From contig CAJTVN010000007.1 of NCBI GenBank assembly GCA_910579685.1, positions 1 through 64,000 of the forward strand: a stretch of DNA of 64,000 nucleotides. Direction: 5' to 3'. The translations under genes and the position numbers were made by a program. The stretch is from an uncultured Lachnospiraceae bacterium. Lineage in GTDB: Bacteria; Bacillota; Clostridia; Lachnospirales; Lachnospiraceae. The notes under the pieces were generated by a model, which saw nothing but the letters and a program-made list of their open reading frames with translations, had not been told where the DNA came from and searched no databases. Of the stretch, positions 34,997-43,037 are shown in pieces (position 1 is the stretch's first letter; each line of letters starts with the position of its first letter).

Positions 34997-35038
34997 GTTC
35001 TTCCCAAGCGGGTATATCGATTTCGGGAAATGTCTATT

Positions 35039-35635
35039 CTATTTAGAGAGTAGGCATTTTTCTATCTTTTCATAGTCATTGCGGAAAACATACCCCCGGA
35101 TCCCCGCAGCAGCGGCGCCCGCAATGTTTTCTTCCCTGTCGTCAAGAAAGAGACATTCCCCGGCCGCAAGGCCGAAGGTACGCAGGAAATGCTCGTAGAT
35201 ACGCAGTTCCGGCTTGATCATATGAACGTCACTGGAGACCATGACGCCGTCAAAAAATGATTCCTCGGCAAAGCGCGTAAAATAATCATGAAAACTGTTG
35301 TCGGCGTTTGACAGGACATAAATTTTATAACCCCGGTTTTTGACGGACTTACAAAAATCCAAGGCCCCGGGAACAGGCGTCATGCAGACATCCCATCCCT
35401 TGACGCAGGCTGAGAGCTCGCTGTGAAACTCCGCCGGAACGCGCCGGCTTACGGGCTCGTAACGGCCAAGGTTGGAGATATAGCCGTAATCGCCCTGCAC
35501 CCACTCCGGGCCCTCGAAGAGTTCCCTGCGGATGATGTCCTTGGCTTCCTGCGAGCGACAGTACAAATCCAGGGGGATTTGCGGATTATAAGATAAGAGT
35601 ACATTCCCCATATCGAATATAATATTTTTGATCAT
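35039..35635 (-). CDS. HAD-IA family hydrolase (YihX-like)
   Basis: A 198-residue phosphatase-type protein. The nucleophile motif is IIFDMGNVLL at residues 5-14 (DxG form as in YihX sugar phosphatases, second Asp absent). Motif II is IYVLSNADNSF, the motif III lysine is in VHMIKPELRIYE, and motif IV is CLFLDDREENIAGA. The helical cap lies between about residues 18 and 85. Likely substrates are small sugar phosphates, but none is indicated by the neighbours. The gene has a separate AAGGAGC-type site and stands alone. Confidence 0.87.
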   Translation of the reverse strand: MIKNIIFDMGNVLLSYNPQIPLDLYCRSQEAKDIIRRELFEGPEWVQGDYGYISNLGRYEPVSRRVPAEFHSELSACVKGWDVCMTPVPGALDFCKSVKNRGYKIYVLSNADNSFHDYFTRFAEESFFDGVMVSSDVHMIKPELRIYEHFLRTFGLAAGECLFLDDREENIAGAAAAGIRGYVFRNDYEKIEKCLLSK

Positions 35636-35891
35636 GACGGCTCCTTATGGTTTGAAATGAACTGGATACACAAAGCGGCTTCTGTACGGGCAAAAGCCCT
35701 GAACCGCACCTCATTATAGCATAACTTTGTCTCAATGGAAATACGGACGTGAAAAACAGGATACGGAAAAAATCTGTGAAAAAAAAGATATCCGTGAAAA
35801 AATTATCGTCAGGTATTGACTGTACCGTTTCTTTGAGGCATTATGATAGTAAAGGGAAAACGTACCATTTACCATTAAGGAGGAAGAGAGT

Positions 35892-36158
35892 ATGCATGAA
35901 TTCGATGATGCTGTGTTAAAGTGCTTTTTGGAGAATCAGTGTCAGCTATTTCCCGAGGAGGATGTAGTCTCAACATTGGAGGAAGCGGAGAGCTTTCTGG
36001 AAGAGTGCCTGGCAGTCGTTGTTAATTCTGTAGACGAAGTTTGGGAGTACTTCGAGGAGGAAGGGATCGACATGGAAGGCATGGAAGGGGACGAGATTCT
36101 GGAGGCCAACGAAGTGTTTGATGTGGGTGATGGAAGGTACCTGATTGTAGAAGGTTAA
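35892..36158 (+). CDS. Small acidic protein of unknown function
   Basis: An 88-residue strongly acidic protein (many Glu and Asp, few basic residues) with two Cys near the N-terminus and one near residue 38. The AAGGAGG site 10 bases before ATG and the dedicated terminator afterwards show it is a real gene. I recognise no domain. The 257-base upstream spacer has TTGACT (35816) and TATGAT (35842) but with a loose 20-base spacing. Small acidic proteins of this kind can be inhibitors or DNA mimics, but nothing here demonstrates that. Confidence 0.75.
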   Translation: MHEFDDAVLKCFLENQCQLFPEEDVVSTLEEAESFLEECLAVVVNSVDEVWEYFEEEGIDMEGMEGDEILEANEVFDVGDGRYLIVEG

Positions 36159-36184
36159 TGTTTGAAATAGCGTACAGGGATAAG

Positions 36185-36216
36185 AACCTCCGGAGGAATT
36201 GGAACCTCCGGGGGTT
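36185..36216 (+). terminator. Terminator after the small acidic protein
   Basis: AACCTCCGGAGG (36185-36196) pairs with CCTCCGGGGGTT (36205-36216) over 12 bp with one T-G wobble and an 8-base loop, followed by TGTTGT. Confidence 0.85.
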
Positions 36217-36239
36217 TGTTGTCATATGCCTGTGTCTTG

Positions 36240-36268
36240 TTGACTTATAAACAGAAATATTGTATATT
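36240..36268 (+). promoter_or_regulatory. Promoter of the pilT-cps operon
   Basis: TTGACT (36240-36245) and TATATT (36263-36268) with a 17-base spacer, 37 bases before the pilT start. It is a good sigma-A-type match directly after the preceding terminator. Confidence 0.8.
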
Positions 36269-36304
36269 CATATAGTACTATGGCGTGAGAAGAAGGAGAT
36301 TTTT

Positions 36305-37363
36305 ATGGCGGAATTACTTGACTATTTAAAACGGGCAGTGGAAGATGAAGCATCTGATTTATTTATAGTGGCCGGTGGGAAAGTTTCGGAAAAGGTGGAG
36401 AAAAATCTTGTGCCGATCAGCGAGGAGGTTGTGTATCCTCAGGAGACGGAGCGGCTGATCAGGGAGCTCTATTCCAGGGCAAAGCGCCCGATAGAGAATT
36501 ACATTAAGTGCGGAGATGATGATTTTTCGCTGTCCCTGCCCGGACTTGCCCGTTTCCGGGTCAACACCTACCATCAGAGAGGTTCCATGGCGGCCGTGGT
36601 GAGGGTGGTGGTTTTTGATATTCCGGACTGGAAAAAGCTGCATATCCCGGAGCAGGTGATCGAATTGTCCGAGGTGGATTTCGGAATGGTACTGGTGACC
36701 GGAACGGCTGGCAGCGGAAAGACGACAACCCAGGCGTGTATCATAGACAGGATTAACCGTACCAGGGCCTGCCATATTATTACGCTGGAGGATCCCATTG
36801 AGTTTCTCCACCGCAATCAGAAAAGTATCATAAGCCAGAGAGAGATCGTGATTGATTCCGAGGATTATCTCTCCGCCCTGCGTTCCTGCCTGCGGCAGGC
36901 CCCTGATGTGATACTGCTCGGGGAAATGAGGGATCATGAGACGATCCGCACCGCAATGACGGCGGCGGAGACGGGACATCTGCTGATGGCCACCCTGCAT
37001 ACCCAGGGTGCGGTAAACACAATTGACCGTATCGTGGACGCATTCCCCGGAGATCAGCAGGCGCAGGTCCGCATGCAGCTGAGCATGGTGCTGCACACGG
37101 TGGTATCCCAGCAGCTGCTTCCCGGCGTGAACGGCGATCTGGTGCCTGCCTACGAGATTATGCATGTGAACAATGCGATCCGGAACCTGATCCGTGAGAG
37201 CAAGAGCCATCAGATCGAAAATGCGATTGCCGCCGGAGGCGGCGAGGGGATGATGGCAATGGATCATTCGATTCTCGGTCTGTATCATCAGGGATTGATC
37301 ACTAAGGAAACGGCTATGGAATATGCTTATCATCCGGATCAGCTTCTGCGGCGTTTGGACTAA
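36305..37363 (+). CDS. pilT: PilT-type ATPase
   Basis: A 352-residue secretion/retraction ATPase of the PilT/VirB11 family. Walker A is GTAGSGKTTT near residue 139. The Asp box is ITLEDPIEFLH, Walker B is DVILLGEMRD (Glu present), and the His box is GHLLMATLHTQGAVNTIDRI. PilT normally powers retraction of type IV pili at the membrane. No pilin, PilB, PilC or PilM-O gene lies in the window, so the partner is unknown. The ATG at 36305 follows AGAAGGAG. Its stop overlaps the start of the cpsB-like gene (TAATG), tying it to a polysaccharide-control operon. Confidence 0.88.
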   Translation: MAELLDYLKRAVEDEASDLFIVAGGKVSEKVEKNLVPISEEVVYPQETERLIRELYSRAKRPIENYIKCGDDDFSLSLPGLARFRVNTYHQRGSMAAVVRVVVFDIPDWKKLHIPEQVIELSEVDFGMVLVTGTAGSGKTTTQACIIDRINRTRACHIITLEDPIEFLHRNQKSIISQREIVIDSEDYLSALRSCLRQAPDVILLGEMRDHETIRTAMTAAETGHLLMATLHTQGAVNTIDRIVDAFPGDQQAQVRMQLSMVLHTVVSQQLLPGVNGDLVPAYEIMHVNNAIRNLIRESKSHQIENAIAAGGGEGMMAMDHSILGLYHQGLITKETAMEYAYHPDQLLRRLD

Positions 37364-38115
37364 TGCAGGGAGAGACGATATATGATATGAAAGAACCCAG
37401 AAGAACAATCATAGACGTTCATGCGCATGTGATCCCAGGGGTTGACGACGGGGCGCGGAGCATGGACGAATCCTGCCAGATGCTTTCTCTTGCGGCCGGT
37501 CAGGGAATCAGGACGGTATTCGCAACCCCGCACTATTCCAGAAGAAGGGAGATACCGCAGCTGAGAGAACAGGCCGCCCGGCTGCAGGAGAAGATCAGGG
37601 AGCAATATCCGGATTTTAAACTGTATGTGGGACAGGAAACGTACTATCACGAAGGGCTGGTTGACCGTCTTCGTGAGGGGAAAGCCTATACCCTGGCTGA
37701 CAGCAGCTATGTGCTGGTTGAGTTCGGCGAGGCGGATCCTTATGGGGTCATTTTTAACGGAATCCGTATTTTGTTGAATTCCGGCTATGTTCCGATTCTT
37801 GCGCACATGGAAAGATATTCCTGCCTGCGAAAGGAGGGGGCGATGCGGGAGCTCTTAAAATGCGGATGCCTTTTTCAGATGAATTATGACAGTCTGCAGG
37901 GCAGCGGGTTTGACCGCGAGGTCCGGTGGTGCCGCAGGCAGGTGGCAAACGGATGGATTCATCTGCTGGGGACGGATATGCATAGAATAGATTACAGGCC
38001 TCCTGATGTGGAGGGGGCGCTCCGGTGGCTTGAGAGGCATGTGGAGGAAGAGCTTTTGGAGGCCATGCTCTGCGGTAATTCGCTGTGTATTATAAACAAT
38101 GACAGAATAGACTGA
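37363..38115 (+). CDS. cpsB: CpsB/CapC-type tyrosine-protein phosphatase (PHP family)
   Basis: A 250-residue manganese-dependent phosphatase that dephosphorylates the CpsD-type kinase. PHP metal motifs are IDVHAHVIPGVDDGA near residue 17, FATPHYSRR near 50, VGQETYYHE near 90, ILAHMERY near 145 and LLGTDMHRID near 205. The first codon overlaps the stop of pilT. The first ~10 residues precede the homologous core, so a later ATG at 37387 is possible. It is the first of four exopolysaccharide-control genes in order. Confidence 0.9.
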   Translation: MQGETIYDMKEPRRTIIDVHAHVIPGVDDGARSMDESCQMLSLAAGQGIRTVFATPHYSRRREIPQLREQAARLQEKIREQYPDFKLYVGQETYYHEGLVDRLREGKAYTLADSSYVLVEFGEADPYGVIFNGIRILLNSGYVPILAHMERYSCLRKEGAMRELLKCGCLFQMNYDSLQGSGFDREVRWCRRQVANGWIHLLGTDMHRIDYRPPDVEGALRWLERHVEEELLEAMLCGNSLCIINNDRID

Positions 38116-38120
38116 GGGAT

Positions 38121-38909
38121 ATGGATATGGAAGAAAGAAGTACGATAGACGAAAATGACGAAATTGATCTGTTGGAACTTGTGAGGGCTTTCTGGCACAG
38201 AATGTGGCTGATCTTACTGGCAGCCATTGCGGGAGGCGGTATTGCCTGGGCGTACAGCCGTTACATACTGACTCCTCAGTACGAGGCCACGGCCATGCTT
38301 TATGTCCTGTCAAAAGAGACAACGCTGACGTCTCTGGCGGATCTGCAGCTGGGAAGCCAGCTGACAAAGGATTATCAGGTGCTTATCACCAGCCGTCCGG
38401 TGTTGGAGGAGGTTATCGATTCCCTGGAGCTTGACATAACATACAAGAAGCTTCGCGCAAAGATCACGGTGGATAATCCGTCCGACACCCGGTTTTTGAA
38501 TCTGACGGTGGAGGATCCGGATCCGTTTCTGGCCAAACAGATCGTGGACAAGGTGGCAACCACGTCTTCTGATTACATTGGAGATATTATGGAGATGGTG
38601 CCGCCAAAGCTGATCGAGGATGGCGAAATACCTATCAAACAGTCCAGCCCCAACAACATCAGAAACGCTATTCTGGGCGTGCTGGCCGGGGCCATGCTGG
38701 TCTGCGGAATTATTGCCGTGGAGGTTCTTCTGAACGATACGGTCTGCACGGAGGAGGATGTGGCGAAATATCTGGGAATGACAGTGCTGGCATCTGTGCC
38801 TCTGCGGGAAGGCGAAAAGAAAGAGAGCAGGAGAGAGAAGAAGAAAAACGCCGCTGCAGGCGGGAAAAAGAAAGGGGCTTCCGGAAAGCAGGGTGAGAAA
38901 GGGGCATAG
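38121..38909 (+). CDS. cpsC: Wzz/CpsC-type chain-length and kinase-activator protein
   Basis: A 262-residue membrane protein. The N-terminal helix is at about 30-50 (MWLILLAAIAGGGIAWAYSR), and an extracellular Wzz domain (about 55-175) follows. A second helix is near 180-200, and the cytoplasmic tail is very basic (Lys/Gly/Ala-rich, about 225-262). In Firmicutes this subunit activates the separate CpsD kinase through its C-terminal tail; the unusually lysine-rich tail here is notable. An alternative ATG lies 6 bases downstream. The kinase gene follows 8 bases later. Confidence 0.88.
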   Translation: MDMEERSTIDENDEIDLLELVRAFWHRMWLILLAAIAGGGIAWAYSRYILTPQYEATAMLYVLSKETTLTSLADLQLGSQLTKDYQVLITSRPVLEEVIDSLELDITYKKLRAKITVDNPSDTRFLNLTVEDPDPFLAKQIVDKVATTSSDYIGDIMEMVPPKLIEDGEIPIKQSSPNNIRNAILGVLAGAMLVCGIIAVEVLLNDTVCTEEDVAKYLGMTVLASVPLREGEKKESRREKKKNAAAGGKKKGASGKQGEKGA

Positions 38910-38917
38910 GTACAAAG

Positions 38918-39664
38918 ATGAGCGAATTTGATTCAGGAAAACAAAAGCTGATTCTGAAATCTAACGCAAAAGAAGATTATAATTACAGGGAAGCCATCAA
39001 GACGCTGCGAACGAATATCCAGTTTTGCGGAAGCAATATCCGCGTGGTGATGCTGACGAGCTCCCTGCCGGATGAAGGCAAAAGCAGCATATCGATTTCC
39101 CTGGCGGAATCCCTTGCCCAAATTGGAAACAAGACGATTCTGATTGACGCTGACATCCGTAAGTCGGTGATGTTTACCAGGTTTCAGAGGGCCGGACATG
39201 AGGAGATGTACGGTTTGTCTCAGTATTTAAGCGGACAGAAGCTTTTGCGGGATGTGATCTATGAGACGAATGTGAGAGATTTAAGCCTTATTTTTGCGGG
39301 CCCTTATTCCCCCAATCCCACGGAGCTTCTGGAAGAAAATCTTTTTTCCATTATGTTTGAAGTGCTGCGGGCTTCCTATGATTATATCATTATTGATACG
39401 CCGCCCATGGCGGAGATTATTGACGGGGCGATCATTGCCAAGCACTGTGACGGTGCGGTTATGGTAATCGAAAGCGGCGCTATCAGTTATCATCTGGAAC
39501 AGAAGGTGAAAAAGCAGCTGGAGACAGCGGGCTGCCGGGTGCTTGGGGCCGTGTTGAACAAGGTGGATAAGGAAAAATTCGGAAAGTACGGCAAATATGG
39601 ATATTATGGAAAATACGGCAAATATGGAAAGTATGACCGTTACGACGAAGAAGGGAGATCATGA
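38918..39664 (+). CDS. cpsD: CpsD/CapB-type tyrosine autokinase
   Basis: A 248-residue bacterial tyrosine kinase. Walker A is SLPDEGKSSISISLAE near residue 50, Walker A' is TILIDADIRKS near residue 75, and Walker B is YIIIDTPPMAE near residue 155. The last ~30 residues hold eight tyrosines in Gly-Lys-Tyr repeats, the autophosphorylation cluster. ATP is used to phosphorylate this tail, controlling polymer assembly with the CpsC-type partner and reversed by CpsB. The stop overlaps the next gene by four bases. Confidence 0.93.
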   Translation: MSEFDSGKQKLILKSNAKEDYNYREAIKTLRTNIQFCGSNIRVVMLTSSLPDEGKSSISISLAESLAQIGNKTILIDADIRKSVMFTRFQRAGHEEMYGLSQYLSGQKLLRDVIYETNVRDLSLIFAGPYSPNPTELLEENLFSIMFEVLRASYDYIIIDTPPMAEIIDGAIIAKHCDGAVMVIESGAISYHLEQKVKKQLETAGCRVLGAVLNKVDKEKFGKYGKYGYYGKYGKYGKYDRYDEEGRS

Positions 39665-40707
39665 GGCGGGAGAGAAAAGTCACAAAACGGATTAAGCTGC
39701 TGCGCAGAGGGATCGTTGCCTTTGCGGTAATCTGTCTTGCGGTTCTGATCCCGGCAACCGTCCGCCTTTATCAGAAGAGAAAGGCCATTGAGGCGGAAAT
39801 TGCCATGAGGAAATATGTGGAATCCACGAGCAGCGTCCGGTTCCGCAGCGAGACCATTGAGTATGAGGGGAAGGTTTACCGCAGGAACAGCAGCGTGAAA
39901 GCAATTCTCTGCATGGGCGTGGACCGCAATGGTCCCATGCTCCAGGAGACCGTCCACACATTTGGAGGGCAGTCCGACGGGATTTACGTGCTTGCCCAGG
40001 ACACGGCCCGCGGCACGCTTAAAATACTGATGGTGCCGCGTGACAGTATGACGGAAATCACTCTGACAGATTTGAAAGGCAACGTTCTGGGAAAAGATAT
40101 CCAGCATCTTACTCTTGCCTATGCCTACGGGGATGGAAGGGAGCTGAGCTGTGAGAGAACGGCGGAAGCGGTATCCGGGCTGCTTGGAGGACTTACGCTG
40201 GATCATTATATGGCGGCGGATATTGATGTGATCAATATGCTCAACGACAGCGTGGGGGGTGTTACCGTCACGGTTGAGGTTGACGGAATGGAAAAGAAGG
40301 ACCCGGCCTTTGTGAAGGGAGCCACGCTCACCCTTCACGGAGAGCAGGCGGAAGCTTATGTGCGGTATCGCGACATTGACGAGCATTATTCGGCGTTTTA
40401 CAGAATGAACCGCCAGAAGAGTTATATCGTGGGATTCTTTGATGCCGTGAGAGAAAACAGCAAGCGGGATGCGCGGACGGTTGAGAAACTTTTTGAACTG
40501 ATACAGGATCACATGGTTACGGATATGAAGAAGGAAGAATATCTTAAAGTGGCTATGGATGCGCTGGAGATGGGGGAGTTGTCCGAGGAGGGATTTTATT
40601 CCGTGCCCGGAGATGCCATAACAACGGATGTGTATGATGAGTTTTATGTGAATCAGGAAGCCCTCACCCCGATTATTCTTGAGCTGTTTTACCGGGAAGT
40701 CCAGTAA
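39661..40707 (+). CDS. LytR-CpsA-Psr (LCP) family protein
   Basis: A 348-residue membrane-anchored protein: a basic N-terminus, one transmembrane helix (about 17-38), then an extracellular LCP domain. The domain includes LCMGVDRNGPM, GGQSDGIYVLAQ (Asp) and LMVPRDSM (the conserved P-R-D), with later YVRYRDID. LCP enzymes attach undecaprenyl-linked polymers to peptidoglycan. It follows the cpsBCD-like genes by ATGA overlap, as in capsule loci. No glycosyltransferase, Wzy or Wzx gene is found next to it here. The sequence is rather diverged, but key residues are present. Confidence 0.85.
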   Translation: MRRERKVTKRIKLLRRGIVAFAVICLAVLIPATVRLYQKRKAIEAEIAMRKYVESTSSVRFRSETIEYEGKVYRRNSSVKAILCMGVDRNGPMLQETVHTFGGQSDGIYVLAQDTARGTLKILMVPRDSMTEITLTDLKGNVLGKDIQHLTLAYAYGDGRELSCERTAEAVSGLLGGLTLDHYMAADIDVINMLNDSVGGVTVTVEVDGMEKKDPAFVKGATLTLHGEQAEAYVRYRDIDEHYSAFYRMNRQKSYIVGFFDAVRENSKRDARTVEKLFELIQDHMVTDMKKEEYLKVAMDALEMGELSEEGFYSVPGDAITTDVYDEFYVNQEALTPIILELFYREVQ

Positions 40708-40796
40708 GACGGACAGTCAGCAGTAATCAGTCCGAAAGGGCTGTTTATTGGATAGAACAATAAGTAGTCTCACGAAAAAGAAAGAAGGTGAAAGAT

Positions 40797-41216
40797 GTGA
40801 GGAAAGCGAAGTTGTACTTGGCCGGAATGGCTCTTGGTATATTCCTGACAGCAGGTAATATGCCTCTTGTAGCCAAAGCGGCCAACATCAGCCCGAATTC
40901 GAGAGGCACCATTATCACGGATAATGACGTGCCTGGAGATAACGGCGAGATTCCCCCGGATTATGTGAGAGTTCAGAATCCAGGGACAGAGGAATACGTA
41001 GTGATTCCGGAAGAGGACGTACCTCAGGCATTCGTGAAAGTTCAGGATCCTAAGACTCAGGAATATGTATATATTCTGGAGGAGGATGTACCCTTGGCTT
41101 CCATAGGATTGCCTGCTACGGGGGATTCGTCCCGCACTGTTCTGTGGCTGATTCTGTTCATGACATCTTTGGGAGGCATGATCTACTTATTGCCCGGATT
41201 AAAGTCCGGGAGGTAA
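40797..41216 (+). CDS. Small LPATG sortase-anchored surface protein with two repeats
   Basis: A 139-residue precursor. A signal peptide (MRKAKLYLAGMALGIFLTAG, cleavage near AKAAN) is followed by a short acidic mature region, a sortase motif LPATG at about 105-109, a 19-residue hydrophobic helix and a KSGR tail. The mature part has a 23-residue tandem duplication: YVRVQNPGTEEYVVIPEEDV and FVKVQDPKTQEYVYILEEDV. No GTG/ATG alternative fits better than GTG at 40797, 6 bases after AGAAGGTG. It would be covalently attached to peptidoglycan by a sortase encoded elsewhere. Placement after the LCP gene suggests a role at the polymer-wall interface. Confidence 0.85.
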   Translation: MRKAKLYLAGMALGIFLTAGNMPLVAKAANISPNSRGTIITDNDVPGDNGEIPPDYVRVQNPGTEEYVVIPEEDVPQAFVKVQDPKTQEYVYILEEDVPLASIGLPATGDSSRTVLWLILFMTSLGGMIYLLPGLKSGR

Positions 41217-41259
41217 GTCGTTTCTGCCTGGCGGGAATTGTGACAGTGTAGGCGGCTCA

Positions 41260-41295
41260 AAAATGCCCTGCATGAGAAATCATGCAGGGCATTTT
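41260..41295. terminator. Strong bidirectional terminator
   Basis: AAAATGCCCTGCATGA (41260-41275) and TCATGCAGGGCATTTT (41280-41295) form a perfect 16-bp stem with loop GAAA. It separates the LPATG gene from the convergent small gene on the minus strand and has A/T tails for both directions. Confidence 0.95.
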
Positions 41296-41318
41296 GCCGC
41301 ACGTGCCACGGATCCCTG

Positions 41319-41585
41319 TCAGTCTTCCTCGATAATATGGATTTCGAGATAGTCGAAATCAATGGATTCCATAAAGTTATCCTGCGTAAAGCGAGCCTTT
41401 GCATGGCGTTTGAATTCGGCTATCGTGGAATCCAGCCAGATCGGTTTGCCCAGGTCAAATTCATAACAGATCTGATCTATCGCGTCAAAGACCTTATGGG
41501 TGCGGGTATCCCGGGAATCATTGCAGATCACGGTATCCTGCAGCAAATGGTTGTCCTTAAAGATTTTGGCCCATAAACGAAACAT
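41319..41585 (-). CDS. Small hypothetical protein
   Basis: An 88-residue soluble protein beginning MFRLWAKIFKDNHLLQDTVI and ending in an acidic tail (IHIIEED). The ATG at 41585 is preceded by a perfect AAGGAGG 7 bases upstream. An apparent N-terminal extension to 41654 reads through an intergenic repeat element and is rejected. I recognise the look of a conserved Lachnospiraceae protein with DTRTHKVFDAIDQICYEFDL in the middle, but know no function. It faces the strong terminator at 41260-41295. Confidence 0.75.
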   Translation of the reverse strand: MFRLWAKIFKDNHLLQDTVICNDSRDTRTHKVFDAIDQICYEFDLGKPIWLDSTIAEFKRHAKARFTQDNFMESIDFDYLEIHIIEED

Positions 41586-41614
41586 CAGAAGCCTCCTTGT
41601 GTTGAATGTTTTCC

Positions 41615-41686
41615 GGATTGTGAAAGCGCAAGGTGCGAAACAATCCACAGGCACCAGGGGTCAAAATACCTTTTGCCCCAACAACA
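41615..41686. repeat. Interspersed palindromic element, copy 1
   Basis: A ~72-base element with two stems: GGATTGT/ACAATCC enclosing GCGC/GTGC, then GGGGTCAAAA facing TTTTGCCCC. It shares long stretches with 45878-45950, and its second stem also appears at 50701-50740. It lies upstream of the minus-strand small gene and of relQ. Confidence 0.8.
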
Positions 41687-41803
41687 TGTAATTATCTTAC
41701 CACAGATAAAATAATTATCCAGAGAAAAATAGGAAAAGCAGTAATATTATGGAAGATTCGTCATATATATAAAGGTGCGGGGTGAATAAAAAGCTGTGAA
41801 ACG

Positions 41804-41832
41804 TGTACATTTTCAGAAAAATATGGTACAAT
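41804..41832 (+). promoter_or_regulatory. Putative relQ promoter
   Basis: TGTACA (41804-41809) and TACAAT (41827-41832) are 17 bases apart, 61 bases before the relQ start. The -35 box is a partial match only. Confidence 0.5.
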
Positions 41833-41893
41833 TGTCCTAAAGATACAGATTTACATAACTATAACGAAACAGGGAAGCAAGGGCGGAATTAAA

Positions 41894-42547
41894 ATGGAAT
41901 TAAGAGCAGAACGAGACAGCGATGTTGACAATTGGAAGGAAGTCACATTGATATACAATTCTGCATTAAAGCAGATCTCGACGAAACTGGAAATACTCAA
42001 CGACGAGTTTGGACATGTGCACAGGTACAATCCCATTGAGCATATCAAATCCAGGATTAAGACTTCGGAAAGCATTGTCAAAAAGCTGCGGAAGCACGGA
42101 CATGAATCCACGATTCAGAATATGGTACGGTACGTTAATGATATTGCAGGCATCAGGGTTATCTGTTCCTTTACCTCGGATATCTATCAGATTGCGGAGA
42201 TGATCGGTAATCAGAGCGATATTAAAGTGATCTCCGTGAAGGACTATATTGTCCATCCCAAGTCAAGCGGTTACAGGAGTTATCATATGCTGGTTACGGT
42301 TCCGGTTTATCTGTCGGACCGGATCGTGGATACTAAGGTGGAAATTCAGATACGGACAGTGGCCATGGATTTCTGGGCAAGCTTAGAGCACAAGATAAAT
42401 TACAAATTTGAGGGGAATGCACCTGCCTACATTAAAAATGAGTTGATTGAGTGTTCGAAAATGGTAGCGGAACTTGACCGAAGGATGCTCTCGCTCAATG
42501 ACGAGATCCAGACAATCAATGGGAAACAGAAGAAGTTTGTTGTATAA
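41894..42547 (+). CDS. relQ: Small alarmone synthetase (RelQ-type GTP pyrophosphokinase)
   Basis: Makes (p)ppGpp from ATP and GTP/GDP. The 217-residue protein consists only of the RelA/SpoT synthetase domain with flanking helices and lacks HD hydrolase, TGS and ACT domains. Conserved parts include DIAGIRVICSFTSDIYQ near residue 87, HPKSSGYRSYHMLV (substrate-binding GYRSYH) near 118, EIQIRTVAMDFWASLEHKIN near 148, and a helical C-terminus. The YjbM/RelQ subclass usually works as a tetramer and responds to envelope or nutrient stress through transcription. Its 3' end has a GC-rich terminator. Flanking genes give no clear functional partner. Confidence 0.9.
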   Translation: MELRAERDSDVDNWKEVTLIYNSALKQISTKLEILNDEFGHVHRYNPIEHIKSRIKTSESIVKKLRKHGHESTIQNMVRYVNDIAGIRVICSFTSDIYQIAEMIGNQSDIKVISVKDYIVHPKSSGYRSYHMLVTVPVYLSDRIVDTKVEIQIRTVAMDFWASLEHKINYKFEGNAPAYIKNELIECSKMVAELDRRMLSLNDEIQTINGKQKKFVV

Positions 42548-42565
42548 TGGGAGGATCCGAACCGG

Positions 42566-42600
42566 AGAGGGCGCAGTGCGAAAGCGGGCGCCTCTTTTTT
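42566..42600 (+). terminator. Terminator after relQ
   Basis: AGAGG(G)CGC at 42566-42574 pairs with GCGCCTCT at 42588-42595 with a one-base bulge, followed by a run of Ts to 42600. Confidence 0.75.
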
Positions 42601-42608
42601 ATGTGCGA

Positions 42609-42753
42609 GCCCGCATATGGAAACTTGCCGCTGACACAGCGTGCGGCGAGTAGGGGAAGAAAAAACCTTCCCTGCTCATTGCGGGCCGTGCGGCGGAAAA
42701 GAAAAATTGTGTGAAGAATGAGGAGTGCCCAGACACATTTCTGTGCCTGGGCT
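42609..42753. other. Structured non-coding stretch between relQ and the coiled-coil gene
   Basis: The 490-base gap holds no gene I can support. It contains an apparent branched structure at 42609-42686. The outer stem is GCCCGCA/TGCGGGC. Inside are GCCGC/GCGGC (42627-42647) and a hairpin GAG-T-AGGGGAAG facing CCTTCCCTGCTC (42648-42677). A separate hairpin GCCCAG...CTGGGC lies at 42728-42753. The part near 42612-42635 resembles 49376-49400 in the metK leader. It could be a small RNA or a decayed repeat. Downstream (42800-43000) is AT-rich promoter sequence only. Confidence 0.5.
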
Positions 42754-42963
42754 ATTATGAAAAAAATTTATCTATATGCTTGAAGTGGTATTAATCTCTC
42801 TTTGGTACTGCTGTTGTTGATAAATATAATATACCGCAAAATTATGAATAAATTATGAACACAATGTGAAGTTACCGTTAATTATTACAATCACTTTTTG
42901 ATACGAGATACAAATTTGTACAATATATACAATATATGCAAAATTTATCCATAAAGCTATTTG

Positions 42964-42992
42964 TTGTAAAGTGAAAGTAAAAGTGTTAAAAT
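42964..42992 (+). promoter_or_regulatory. Putative promoter of the hendecad-repeat gene
   Basis: TTGTAA (42964-42969) and TAAAAT (42987-42992) with a 17-base spacer, 46 bases before the start codon at 43038. The surrounding 150 bases are strongly AT-rich. Confidence 0.55.
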
Positions 42993-43037
42993 GGTACATG
43001 TAAATTTGTTGAGACGATACACTCCGGAGGAAGAGCA

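Noticed and set aside
36305..41216. A complete capsule biosynthesis locus
   Set aside because: No glycosyltransferase, flippase or polymerase genes follow; only the regulatory and attachment genes are present.
41586..41654. N-terminal extension of the small minus-strand gene
   Set aside because: It is translation through a repeat element shared with 45878-45950; the ATG at 41585 has a perfect ribosome site.
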